This document shows, piece by piece, positions 39,393 to 48,246 of a stretch of 64,000 nucleotides of DNA (position 1 is the stretch's first letter; each line of letters begins with the position of its first letter). The position numbers and the translations under genes were made by a program. A model generated the notes under the pieces. The model ran no database searches. It was given only the letters and a program-made list of their open reading frames with translations, and was not told the DNA's origin. Origin of the DNA: Marinobacter guineae (GTDB lineage: Bacteria > Pseudomonadota > Gammaproteobacteria > Pseudomonadales > Oleiphilaceae). Location: NCBI RefSeq assembly GCF_002744735.1, contig NZ_KZ319340.1, forward strand, positions 1,312,315 to 1,376,314, read 5' to 3'.

Positions 39393-41417
39393 TTGAGTGA
39401 AAATCAACCGGCCAGTCAGGCACCTGTGGTCAACTTTGACAAGTTGGTGCAAAAACTGGACGAGTCCATTGTGGCGATGGAAGAGAGCCGGCCTTTTGCA
39501 AAGGCCGGCAAACTTCCCAAACTGTTTGATATTGCCCGGCGTGTGCTTTTGCAGCCGGAGGGATGTCAGGCCATCGAAGCGCGAGCACAGCGGCTTGAAG
39601 AGGCCGGTGTGTTTGAAGGGACCGACTGGGCTGATCCCGCCACCCTTGTGCCTTCGCTCACCACTTACTCGCTGCAGAGCCAGAATGCCGACACCGTGGT
39701 GATCGAAGCCTTCAGTGAACTCCGTCTGTTATTAGTCGCCCGCGGAAGTTATCTGCATCCGAGCGTTTCGGCGGAGCAGGCCCATCACTACCTGACCCAG
39801 GTATTGGCTATTAATCTGGGGCTGCTGTTCGGGATGACCGGCGAAGCGGAGCGGGAGCAGGGCAAACTGGCACTGATCAGTCAGTCCCTGGTTCAATACG
39901 TGGCCAGTCATATTGGTTATGAACACGTCATCGACAGCCTGATCGAGGAGATCTGGCGCATTCTCGAGCAACGGCCGATCCGTGTGAGTGACGTGCGCAG
40001 GATGATTACCCAGATCGCGATCTGCCGGGCAGATCCGGACGCCGATCTGGGTAGTGCCGGCCGGGGTGCCGACCGGCTGATTTCCAGCCTGTACGGGCCT
40101 ACACGGGCCTGCAGTGAGGACCCGGGCACAGCGGTATACCAGCAACGGCTGGAAACCATGGACAGTGCTGCGTTACAGAACGAAGCCACCGGTTTTGCCC
40201 GGTCTATGCATGACACCGGCCTGGTATCGCCATACCACGCCTGTTTCGTTCGATTTATTCTGGAGGGACAGGACTCCCTGCTGAGTGAAGCTCTGGGGCT
40301 GTCGAGTACTGGCCGGGATTGCCTGCTGTGTTACCGGGACCTGGTGCGGACCCTGATTGATGGGTCCATTTTTCCCGAGACAGCCCAGGGCCTCTATGGC
40401 CTGGCGCTGCTTCTGGAGCGGGGCATACTTTATCAGCCTCCGGTGGCGCCTGCGCTCTGGCGTCAGGCTCGCCTGAACCTGTGCCCCGAGGCGCGGGAGC
40501 GAATTCAGTTCGCCTATGGCTATCAGCCCCAGCCCGCCGCCTGGCTGATGCAGGGGGTGATGAACATGCTGGGACAGCCTCTGGGTGTGGGGCAGGGTAA
40601 CAACCCCACTTGCCAGTCGGCCCGAGCTTTGTCCATGTGGGCCTACAACGACCCGGATTACCTGCTGCAGATGGTTGCCTGGGCGGCCCGGGACAACGAA
40701 ATCGTCATGCATTTCGAGGGCCAGCCGGTTTCCTCTGCCCGAAGCGCGGGCGGCGTGGCTTCTGAAGTAACTCTGGACCTTGATCCGGTTTCTCTTGTGG
40801 TGGTGCCGCACCTGGACCGGATCTACGCTGAGATGGGCCGACTATGCGTCGGCCGTGAAGGTGACCCCCATCGATGGGTGAACCCTGAATTCCACGGCTG
40901 GTCCGCTGGCCGCGGGTTTGCCATTAATGTGGATGTGGCAACCGGCAATCTAACCGACCTGGAAGGATTTATCCGGCATTTTTACGCCAGTTACCATCCC
41001 TACTACAATGGCAGTCAGCCGCTGATACACCCCCAACCAGCGGGCATCGCGGTTACCGACAGTGCCGCCCGGTTCATAGGCTGGCACGCCATTACCATTC
41101 TTCGGGTGACGCTGGATCCGGAAGGCGAGATGCGGGTGTATTTCTTCAACCCGAACAACGACAGCGGCCAGAACTGGGGTGACGGAGTGCAGGTGAGTAC
41201 CTCCGGTTGCGGCGAGCGTTTCGGGGAGTCGTCACTGCCTTTTGAGATGTTCACGTCACGGCTTTATATCTTTCACTACGATCCACTGGAACGGGGTGAG
41301 CCGGCGGAAGTGAGCGAAGATGAGCTTCGCCGCGTAACGGAGGGTGTGTATCGCAGCTGGGGTGAAGACCGGGTGCCCGCTGATGCCCTCCAGGCGGAGC
41401 CACCAAGAATCGATTGA
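39393..41417 (+). CDS. uncharacterised 674-aa protein with possible Cys-His-Asn active site
   Basis: No family recognised. The start is TTG at 39393 behind CTGAGGAA; the only nearby ATG opens an 8-codon frame. The N-terminal half is mostly helical. The C-terminal third has three motifs with papain-fold spacing: Cys407 in GNNPTCQSARALSMWA, His565 in GWHAITILRV and Asn586 in YFFNPNNDSGQNWG, like the Cys, His and Asn/Asp of cysteine peptidases and transglutaminases. No signal peptide or membrane helix. Its position after an ATP-grasp gene suggests a ligase/amidase pair, an inference only. Confidence 0.6.
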   Translation: MSENQPASQAPVVNFDKLVQKLDESIVAMEESRPFAKAGKLPKLFDIARRVLLQPEGCQAIEARAQRLEEAGVFEGTDWADPATLVPSLTTYSLQSQNADTVVIEAFSELRLLLVARGSYLHPSVSAEQAHHYLTQVLAINLGLLFGMTGEAEREQGKLALISQSLVQYVASHIGYEHVIDSLIEEIWRILEQRPIRVSDVRRMITQIAICRADPDADLGSAGRGADRLISSLYGPTRACSEDPGTAVYQQRLETMDSAALQNEATGFARSMHDTGLVSPYHACFVRFILEGQDSLLSEALGLSSTGRDCLLCYRDLVRTLIDGSIFPETAQGLYGLALLLERGILYQPPVAPALWRQARLNLCPEARERIQFAYGYQPQPAAWLMQGVMNMLGQPLGVGQGNNPTCQSARALSMWAYNDPDYLLQMVAWAARDNEIVMHFEGQPVSSARSAGGVASEVTLDLDPVSLVVVPHLDRIYAEMGRLCVGREGDPHRWVNPEFHGWSAGRGFAINVDVATGNLTDLEGFIRHFYASYHPYYNGSQPLIHPQPAGIAVTDSAARFIGWHAITILRVTLDPEGEMRVYFFNPNNDSGQNWGDGVQVSTSGCGERFGESSLPFEMFTSRLYIFHYDPLERGEPAEVSEDELRRVTEGVYRSWGEDRVPADALQAEPPRID

Positions 41418-41465
41418 TCCCGGAACCTGCTGATCACCTGGAACTCATTGATCGAGAGGAAGTTC

Positions 41466-43136
41466 ATGGCCAACGAGCAACATCCGGCCCGTAACGGAGC
41501 CGAGCTGTTCATCCGGGCGCTGGAAAATGAAGGCGTTAAATACATTTTCGCGGTGCCTGGCGAGGAAAACCTCGCGTTCCTCGAAGCCCTGAGGACCTCC
41601 AGCATCAAGCTGGTGCTCAATCGTCACGAACAGGCGGCCGGATTTATGGCGGCCACCTACGGGCGCCTGACGGGTCAGGTCGGTGTCTGCCTCTCCACTC
41701 TGGGGCCCGGCGCCACCAATCTCGTTACCGCTGCTGCCTATGCCCAGCTGGGCGGCATGCCCATGATGATGATCTCAGGCCAGAAGCCGATCAAATCCTC
41801 GAAACAGGGCCTGTTCCAGATCCTGGATGTAGTGGATCTGATGCGGCCACTGACCAAGTACACCCGGCAGATCAGCAACGCCAACACCATTCCCGCCAAG
41901 GTGCGCGAAGCCTTCCGGCTTGCCTCCGAAGAACGCCCGGGGGCCGTGCATCTGGAGTTGCCGGAGGATATCGCGGATGAGACGCCGGATTCCGACACTC
42001 ATATCTTCAAGCCTAGCGATGCCCGCCGGCCCTCGGCCAGCCCGAAGAGCCTGGAAATGGCCTGCGACATGCTCCGGGAAGCCCGACATCCGCTGATCAT
42101 GATCGGCGCCGGTGCCAACCGCAAGCGGGTGTCCCAGGCGCTGCTTCACCTGGTTAATGTCACCGGCATTCCATTCTTTACGACCCAGATGGGCAAGGGT
42201 GTTGTGGATGAACGACACCCCCGTTACCTGGGTAATGCCGCCCTCTCTGCGGGCGATTTTGTCCACTGTGCCATCGACCGCGCCGATCTGGTGATCAACG
42301 TTGGCCACGATGTCGTGGAGAAGCCGCCGTTTTTCATGACCCCTGGCGGCAAGAAAGTCATTCACGTGAATTTCAGCGCGGCCGATGTGGATCCTGTCTA
42401 TTTTCCCCAGCACGAAGTGGTGGGTGATATCGCCAACAGCGTGGAATACATGGCGGAGAATTGTGGCCAGTGTTCCAACCATGATTTCACCCGCTTGATG
42501 GAGGTGAAGGTGGCGGTGGACTCCCACCTGCAGGAGCGGGCCGAAGACCCCCGCTTCCCGGTGATTCCCCAGAGGATTGTCCACGACGTCCGCCAGGTTA
42601 TGCCGGAAGACGGCATCATTGCGCTGGATAACGGCATGTATAAACTCTGGTTTGCCCGCAATTACCCGGCTTACGACAACAACACTGTGTTGCTGGATAA
42701 CGCCTTGGCGTCCATGGGTGCCGGCCTGCCCAGCGGTATGATGGCCTCCATGCTGTATCCCGGGCTCAAGGTCATGGCCATCTGCGGCGATGGCGGTTTC
42801 ATGATGAACAGCCAGGAGCTGGAAACCGCGGTGCGCCTCAATCTTAATCTGGTGGTGCTGATCATCAACGACAGCGCTTATGGCATGATCAAGTGGAAGC
42901 AGGAGCAGGAAGGCTACACCAACTTTGGCCTGGATTACCGCAATCCGGACTTTGTTGCCTACGCCCAATCCTATGGCGCCACTGGGCATCACATTAGCCG
43001 AACAGAAGATCTGCGACCAACGCTGGAAAGCGCCCTCGCCGCAGGCGGTGTTCACCTGGTGGAAGTGCCGGTGGATTACAGCGAAAACCGCCGGGTCTTC
43101 GATGAGGAGCTGGCGGAACTGACCTGCAGGCTGTAA
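41466..43136 (+). CDS. ThDP-dependent acetolactate-synthase-like enzyme
   Basis: A 556-residue thiamine diphosphate enzyme closest to catabolic acetolactate synthase large subunits. The activating Glu is in NRHEQAAGFMA, the ThDP motif is GDGGFMMNSQELETAVRLNLN with the Asn of VVLIINDSAYGM. No small regulatory subunit gene follows. The start at 41466 follows GAGAGGAAG. It is 48 nt after the preceding unknown gene, in the same direction. Pyruvate is the default substrate, but another 2-oxo acid is possible given the odd neighbourhood. Confidence 0.8.
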   Translation: MANEQHPARNGAELFIRALENEGVKYIFAVPGEENLAFLEALRTSSIKLVLNRHEQAAGFMAATYGRLTGQVGVCLSTLGPGATNLVTAAAYAQLGGMPMMMISGQKPIKSSKQGLFQILDVVDLMRPLTKYTRQISNANTIPAKVREAFRLASEERPGAVHLELPEDIADETPDSDTHIFKPSDARRPSASPKSLEMACDMLREARHPLIMIGAGANRKRVSQALLHLVNVTGIPFFTTQMGKGVVDERHPRYLGNAALSAGDFVHCAIDRADLVINVGHDVVEKPPFFMTPGGKKVIHVNFSAADVDPVYFPQHEVVGDIANSVEYMAENCGQCSNHDFTRLMEVKVAVDSHLQERAEDPRFPVIPQRIVHDVRQVMPEDGIIALDNGMYKLWFARNYPAYDNNTVLLDNALASMGAGLPSGMMASMLYPGLKVMAICGDGGFMMNSQELETAVRLNLNLVVLIINDSAYGMIKWKQEQEGYTNFGLDYRNPDFVAYAQSYGATGHHISRTEDLRPTLESALAAGGVHLVEVPVDYSENRRVFDEELAELTCRL

Positions 43137-43182
43137 GCGGTGTATCATGCTCCTCGGATTTTAAACCGGAGGTAGCATAGTA

Positions 43183-44046
43183 ATGATCCGTTCCTGTTTT
43201 CGAGGCCTGATTGCCACCCTCGCATTGGTTGTACTCGCCGGTTGCAGTAACCCAGAAACCCCTCAGGAAGTTGCCGCGGCGTTCTGGCAGGCCATGGCAG
43301 AGAACGATGCCAGTGACGTTGTGGAATACTCCACGCTGGCCGACTCCGCTGCTTTCGACGGCTACAAACGAAGCTGGACCGACGCAGTCCCTTCCTTCGG
43401 CCGGGTCATAATCGAAGGCCGTGAGGCAACCATTGTGACCCGTCTTCCTGCGGAAGCCGGCACCGAGGGCGAGCGGCTGGAGCTCATCACCTACCTCGTG
43501 CGTTTCAACGATCAATGGCTGGTGGACTACGACCGCACCGGTGACGCTATCCTGAACCCATCTCCGTTAAGCAACATCATGGGCGAGCTGACCAAGCTGG
43601 GACAGAAACTCAGTGACAGTTTTTCCTCGTCCTCGGGGGAGATGGAACAGCAGATGGATCAGCTGGCCCGCGATCTGGAAGCCTACTCTGAAGAAATGAG
43701 CCGCCAGGCCCAGAGCGCCATGGACGAGTTTGGTGAAAAGCTGCAGGAGGCCATGAGGGAGCTTGAGCGATCCGTGGAAGAGGCCCTGAAGGATGATAAG
43801 CCTAAACCGGAGGAAGACCAGGTGATCCTCGAGCAGGCAGCCCGGGATCTGGACCGCCAGGCCGATGAACTGGACGAGCCAACCATGGAAGCCCTGGCCA
43901 ACGCCAGCCGGACGGTAGCGGAAACCGGCGAGCGTTTTACCCGCCTCAGTGACGAGACCCTGAATCGCTACCGGGAAGAATGGGAGCTGAAACTGGCCGA
44001 AATGCGCGCTGACGCCAGCGCTTTCATTGAGGAGCTGAGACCTTAG
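43183..44046 (+). CDS. lipoprotein with NTF2-like head and coiled-coil tail
   Basis: A 287-residue lipoprotein: signal peptide ends in the lipobox LAGC (Cys about residue 21). Residues 25-125 resemble the DUF4878/NTF2-like fold (EVAAAFWQAMAENDASDVVEYS). From about 145 to the end it is charged and helical, probably coiled coil. It begins 46 nt after the ThDP gene and is convergent with cheV, overlapping by 4 nt. Confidence 0.75.
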   Translation: MIRSCFRGLIATLALVVLAGCSNPETPQEVAAAFWQAMAENDASDVVEYSTLADSAAFDGYKRSWTDAVPSFGRVIIEGREATIVTRLPAEAGTEGERLELITYLVRFNDQWLVDYDRTGDAILNPSPLSNIMGELTKLGQKLSDSFSSSSGEMEQQMDQLARDLEAYSEEMSRQAQSAMDEFGEKLQEAMRELERSVEEALKDDKPKPEEDQVILEQAARDLDRQADELDEPTMEALANASRTVAETGERFTRLSDETLNRYREEWELKLAEMRADASAFIEELRP

Positions 44047-44930
44047 CGGGCCTGCTCCGCCCCTCTCAGCATCGCCTGCAGCAATTCCTCTGCATCAAAC
44101 TTGGTGAGCGCTTCGTTAGCGCCTACCTGATTGGCATAGCTCAGGCTCATCTCACTGTTCAATGACGTGTGGAGAATGATGTAAGGCTGTTTCAGCGCTG
44201 AGTTATCCCGCACGTTGAAAGTCAGTTCATAACCATCCAGGCCCGGCATTTCAATATCGCTGACCAGAATGTCTGTCGGCCGGCCCAGCTCGTCGTCCCT
44301 CAGCAGGATCTGCAGGGCGTCATCGCCGTTGGAGGTTACCTGATAGGGAATGTCCTTGCTGTCCAGCACGTCCGACAGCTGCTTGCGGGCCACCTGGGAG
44401 TCATCCACCATCAGGATGTTCAGTGCTTTGAGGGTCTCGCTCTGAACATCCGTCAGCACCACATCTTGCGTGTTCAATGATTCCGGGTACACCTTGGCCA
44501 ACAGCAATTCCACATCCAGCAGCTGGATGATATCGCCATCCAGGTCCAGTAACCCGGTGATAAATGCCCTGGTGCCCAAAGCCTTGGGCGGTGGCTTCAC
44601 CTCTTTCCAGTCAGTTTCGATTATCTGCTGAACGCTGCGGACCAGAAAACCGATCTCCTGGCGCTGGATGTCAGTAACGATAATCGAGGCTTTTTCCTGC
44701 TCTTCCCGGGTCAGGGGCGGGTAGCCCACCGCAGCCGCCATATCAATAACGGGAACGGCGGAGCCCCGGAAGGTTGCCGTACCAATCACCGCATGATGGC
44801 TGTGAGGCATTTTGGTCAGCCGCATGAAAGGCAGGATTTCCCGGATCTTCAGGGTGCCAATTCCGAACAGTCGTTCGCCGGAAAGCCGGAACAGCAGAAG
44901 TTTCTGGGACTGCTTCGCTTTGCTGGACAT
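44043..44930 (-). CDS. cheV: chemotaxis coupling protein CheV
   Basis: A 295-residue protein with an N-terminal CheW-like domain (about 10-160, LLFRLSGERLFGIGTLKIREIL) and a C-terminal receiver (about 170-290, ILMVDDSQVARKQL, acceptor Asp in VSDIEMPGLDG, LHTSLN and the switch Lys in LTKFD). It couples receptors to CheA and adds phosphorylation-based adaptation. No other che genes in the window. Confidence 0.92.
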   Translation of the reverse strand: MSSKAKQSQKLLLFRLSGERLFGIGTLKIREILPFMRLTKMPHSHHAVIGTATFRGSAVPVIDMAAAVGYPPLTREEQEKASIIVTDIQRQEIGFLVRSVQQIIETDWKEVKPPPKALGTRAFITGLLDLDGDIIQLLDVELLLAKVYPESLNTQDVVLTDVQSETLKALNILMVDDSQVARKQLSDVLDSKDIPYQVTSNGDDALQILLRDDELGRPTDILVSDIEMPGLDGYELTFNVRDNSALKQPYIILHTSLNSEMSLSYANQVGANEALTKFDAEELLQAMLRGAEQAR

Positions 44931-45117
44931 AATGCCGGATCCTTTCTAATACAAAAGCCCCCGGCGGCAGGAGCTTTTTCAAGGGATGGTTCAGTATGGT
45001 GCTTGCCGGAGACTGCATAGCCCAGGGACTAAGGTATGTAGCAATAGTAGCAGCTTTAGGGTGGAACGGGATTCAGGAGCTTTGTTTCAAATGGTGACAG
45101 AATCCTTCAGCACCGGA

Positions 45118-45714
45118 TCACCAGGGAAGGTTGGTGAGTATTAGCCAGGCGGTGGCCCCGGTGGAAACAACCGCCAGCAGGGCAAGCAGCCCATCCCGGG
45201 CAATAATCGCCAGCCCGAAGGCCGTCAGGGCCAGACCACCGCCATTGGCGCTGAAGGGCACGATCTCCATAAGCGGCATTGCCGCGGCGACCAACACGCA
45301 TAGGGTGGCCATAATGTACTGCCCTGGGCCAGTGACCAACCACGGCATCCGATGCTTCGTCCAGCAATCCAGAAAACGGGCCGGCTTCTCCATCCAGTCC
45401 AGCCCTTTGACCAGTTTTTTCCTTTCAATATTCCGACACGCCAGCTTCGCGGGAATCCAGATCGAATGGCGTTGAAAGATCAGTTGTCCCAGAGTCAGCA
45501 ACACCAAAAGTCCCAGTAGAGTAGGCACCCCCGGAATATCCCCGATCAGTGGCGCCAGGGTAATCACACCGGCAACCAGAGCCACCGGCCCGAAGGAGCG
45601 CTCACCCACGGCGTTCAGGACATTGCCCACGGAGACATGAGCCGTACCCTCGGTTTCCGTCCGAAGGCGGTCCAGAAGTTCGGCGAGGCTGGCTGGGTCG
45701 TCTGGGGAGTTCAC
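45118..45714 (-). CDS. ExoD-family membrane protein
   Basis: A 198-residue protein of the exopolysaccharide synthesis ExoD family. The start is GTG at 45714 (VNSPDDPASLAEL); the frame upstream to 46050 overlaps the SDR gene and is not coding. Motifs: GPVALVAGVITLAPLIGDIPGVPT and LIFQRHSIWIPAKL, with four membrane segments. Role in rhizobia is exopolysaccharide and stress tolerance; here not known. Confidence 0.8.
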   Translation of the reverse strand: MNSPDDPASLAELLDRLRTETEGTAHVSVGNVLNAVGERSFGPVALVAGVITLAPLIGDIPGVPTLLGLLVLLTLGQLIFQRHSIWIPAKLACRNIERKKLVKGLDWMEKPARFLDCWTKHRMPWLVTGPGQYIMATLCVLVAAAMPLMEIVPFSANGGGLALTAFGLAIIARDGLLALLAVVSTGATAWLILTNLPW

Positions 45715-45733
45715 AGGTCCGTCCAGAGATACC

Positions 45734-46390
45734 TCAGAATGGCAGATCCTGGCCGTTCCACGCTTTGAAGCATCCGGTTTCGGCCAAAGTGAGATTATCA
45801 ATCTGCCGGCGCAGGCCAGCGACCGACTGTTCAACTGACACCTCGGCCTGGCTGCCCCCCATATCCGTGGCGACCCAGCCAGGATGGTAGATGCCCACGG
45901 CGATGCCTTGCTCGCGAAGATCCATCGCGAGATTGCGGCCCAGATTGAGCGCGGCCGCTTTGGAGGCTCGATAGATGTAGCGTCCGCCACCGGCAGAGGT
46001 CTGTGATCCCAGCTTGCTGGAAATAATGGCAATTTTCGGAGTAGCGCCACTGTCCAGGGCCAACCTGAGGTTGGGCAGAAGCGCCTGCACAGTCAGGAAT
46101 ACACCCGTCACATTGACCTGAAAGTGCTTGGCCCAGAGTTCCGGTGGATAGCCATCATCCAGCTGTTCATGGCGATCCAGCAGGATACCTGCATTGCATA
46201 CCAGTGTTGATACAGATTGACCCTCCAGGCGTTTGCCCAGAGCGGAAACGCTGTTCGGATCGGCGACATCCAGCTGCTCCATGCCCGGTTCGCTTCGAGC
46301 CGTTCCAATGACTTCAGCGCCCGCTTTCTTCCATGCATCGGCAAGTCCCTTGCCGATGCCACGATTGGCTCCTGTGATCAAAATCGTCAT
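45734..46390 (-). CDS. short-chain dehydrogenase/reductase
   Basis: A 218-residue NAD(P)-binding oxidoreductase. The start at 46390 gives TILITGANRGIGKGLAD, the glycine-rich cofactor motif; VCNAGILL and the catalytic Tyr/Lys in YRASKAAALN with Ser in IISSKLGS follow. About 20 nt upstream of exoD on the same strand. Substrate not predictable. Confidence 0.88.
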   Translation of the reverse strand: MTILITGANRGIGKGLADAWKKAGAEVIGTARSEPGMEQLDVADPNSVSALGKRLEGQSVSTLVCNAGILLDRHEQLDDGYPPELWAKHFQVNVTGVFLTVQALLPNLRLALDSGATPKIAIISSKLGSQTSAGGGRYIYRASKAAALNLGRNLAMDLREQGIAVGIYHPGWVATDMGGSQAEVSVEQSVAGLRRQIDNLTLAETGCFKAWNGQDLPF

Positions 46391-46532
46391 GGTTTTGCCC
46401 TTTCTGATGGTGTTGTTGATCAATCGCTCTGGCTGATAAGTCGAAAGGCGGTAAGCGTCCGGTAATCCCATCTTGAGCCTGGCGCTGCCGCCGTCAGGAT
46501 AGTGTCCACCTATTTTCTAGTGGACACTTAAC

Positions 46533-46904
46533 ATGAACAACTTAAGCGTAACCAAACCCTACCAACGTCGTCGGTTTTCCCAGGAATTCAAAGCCGAGAT
46601 TGTCGCCAAATGCCTGGAACCCGGTGCCTCCGTTTCCCGGATCTCACTGGATAACGGTCTCAACGCCAACATGGTCCGGCGCTGGATGAGTGAGGCGCAG
46701 CGAGCGGATAAAACACCAGCAACATCGGGATTTATTCCGGTCAATCTGCCAGCGGCAACCTCTGCACCGGGCAACCAATCGGTCTCGGATAAGCGTAGCA
46801 CCATCCGCATCGAGATTCCCCGCCCCGGCGGTGCGGTTGTGGTGGAGTGGCCTGCGGAGCAGGCCCATCAGTGTGCCGCATTACTGCGGGATCTATTGGG
46901 ATGA
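46533..46904 (+). CDS. tnpA: IS66 accessory protein TnpA
   Basis: A 123-residue protein with an N-terminal helix-turn-helix (RRFSQEFKAEIVAKCLEPG; SRISLDNGLNANMVRRW). Its stop overlaps the tnpB start by 3 nt (ATGA), the usual IS66 arrangement. Intact. Confidence 0.9.
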   Translation: MNNLSVTKPYQRRRFSQEFKAEIVAKCLEPGASVSRISLDNGLNANMVRRWMSEAQRADKTPATSGFIPVNLPAATSAPGNQSVSDKRSTIRIEIPRPGGAVVVEWPAEQAHQCAALLRDLLG

Positions 46905-47236
46905 TCCGTATCGATGAGATCTGGCTGGCTACCGAGCCGCTGGATATGCGGGCGGGGCCGGACAAGGCGCTGGCGCGAGTCATCCAGGTCTTCGGTTCGG
47001 CCAGACCCCATTGCGCCTACCTGTTTGCCAACAAACGGGGCAACCGGATGAAAGTGCTAATCCACGATGGCCTCGGTATCTGGCTCTGCGCCCGCCGGCT
47101 GAACCGGGGCAAATTCCACTGGGGCGAAACCTGGCGTGGTGACCAACTGCCCCTGACCGAGGAACAGTTGTCCGCTCTGGTTCAGGGCCTGCCCTGGCAG
47201 CGCATTGGCGTGGAAGGCGTCATCTCCATCCTGTAA
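46901..47236 (+). CDS. tnpB: IS66 Orf2 protein TnpB
   Basis: A 111-residue IS66 Orf2-like protein starting MIRIDEIWLATEPLDMR, with the NKRGNRMKVLIHDGLGIWL block that defines the family. The start inside the tnpA stop fits translational coupling. Complete, although its transposase partner is broken. Confidence 0.9.
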   Translation: MIRIDEIWLATEPLDMRAGPDKALARVIQVFGSARPHCAYLFANKRGNRMKVLIHDGLGIWLCARRLNRGKFHWGETWRGDQLPLTEEQLSALVQGLPWQRIGVEGVISIL

Positions 47237-47311
47237 CCACAAGTGCCGTGGTGCCGCTATAGCCAGAACCGCGAATCGCTTGCCGCACAGGGACTTGGCA
47301 TACTAGGCGGC

Positions 47312-48087
47312 ATGACTCAGCGCCCCGATCTCGACCAACTCTCTGCCGAACAGCTCCGTGCTCTTGCCACGGAACTGTTCGATCGAGTCGAGAACAAGGA
47401 GCGCGCCTTGGTGCACCGTGATGCGGTCATTGAGAAGCTGACTCACGAAGTAGCCATACTCAAGCGCCACAAGTATGCCCGGCGCAGCGAACAACTCAAT
47501 GCGGTTCAGGGAAAGCTGCTGGATGAGCTGATCGACAGTGACCTGGCGGCCATCGAAGCCGAGCTTGAACAGGTGATGACCGAGGAGCAGAAAGCTGCCC
47601 GGCCAAAGCAAAAACCCAAGCGCACCCCACTGCCACCGGAACTGGCCCGCACCCTGATCCACCACGAGCCCGAAAACACCCAGTGCCGTTGCGGCTGTCA
47701 GCTCAAGCGCATTGGCGAGGACATCAGTGAGAAGCTGGATTACATCCCGGGCGAGTTCACTGTAGAGGGCCATATCCGGGGCAAGTGGGCCTGTGACAGT
47801 TGCGAGACCCTGATCCAGGCACCGGTGCCACCGCAGGTCATCGACAAGGGCATCCCCACCGCCGGACGTGGGCGCTGGGTCGTTCCAACTGGCTGTTTGC
47901 GGGATCACTGCGCAGTGGCCAGCGTGCTGCCGCTGTGATGACACTGACCCAGTCGGCTAAGCTGAACGGGCATGATCCGTATGCTTATCTGAAGGATGTT
48001 TTGACCCGGCTGCCGACGCAGAAGAACAACGCCATCGACGAGCTATTGCCCTACAATTGGGAGCCGGCTATCGCCGAAAAGGTGTGA
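47312..48087 (+). pseudogene. tnpC: IS66 transposase TnpC, internal deletion and frameshift
   Basis: The N-terminal part (about 195 codons: leucine-zipper region with LKRHKYARRSEQ, then the CRCGCQLKRIGED zinc domain and VIDKGIPTAG) runs to about 47868. The sequence then jumps, in another frame, to the C-terminal GRSNWLFAGSLRSGQRAAA...LPYNW part ending at 48087. The central DDE domain of a roughly 510-residue transposase is gone, leaving a stop at 47938 in the first frame. Confidence 0.88.
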
Positions 48088-48246
48088 TGGGGATATTTAC
48101 AACTCACTGCGGTGGTCGCACATTTAGTGATTTCCGGCAATGACGCCACTCAATGACCTAACAGCGTATTTTCGCCAGCGGAAACAAAGTGCAACGCTGA
48201 GGACCGTCATTTATACTCGCTCGATCTCGGACAATTTAAGGATTGT

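Larger units (their letters stand above)
46451..48100 (+). mobile_element. IS66-family insertion sequence, internally deleted
   Basis: The left end starts GTAAGCGTCCGGTAATCCC, an IS66-type inverted repeat. It holds complete tnpA and tnpB and a tnpC missing its catalytic core. The right end after the tnpC stop keeps only GGGGATATTTAC before unrelated sequence, so the outer part of the right inverted repeat seems lost; no 8-nt target duplication is visible. The element should be immobile by itself. Confidence 0.85.
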
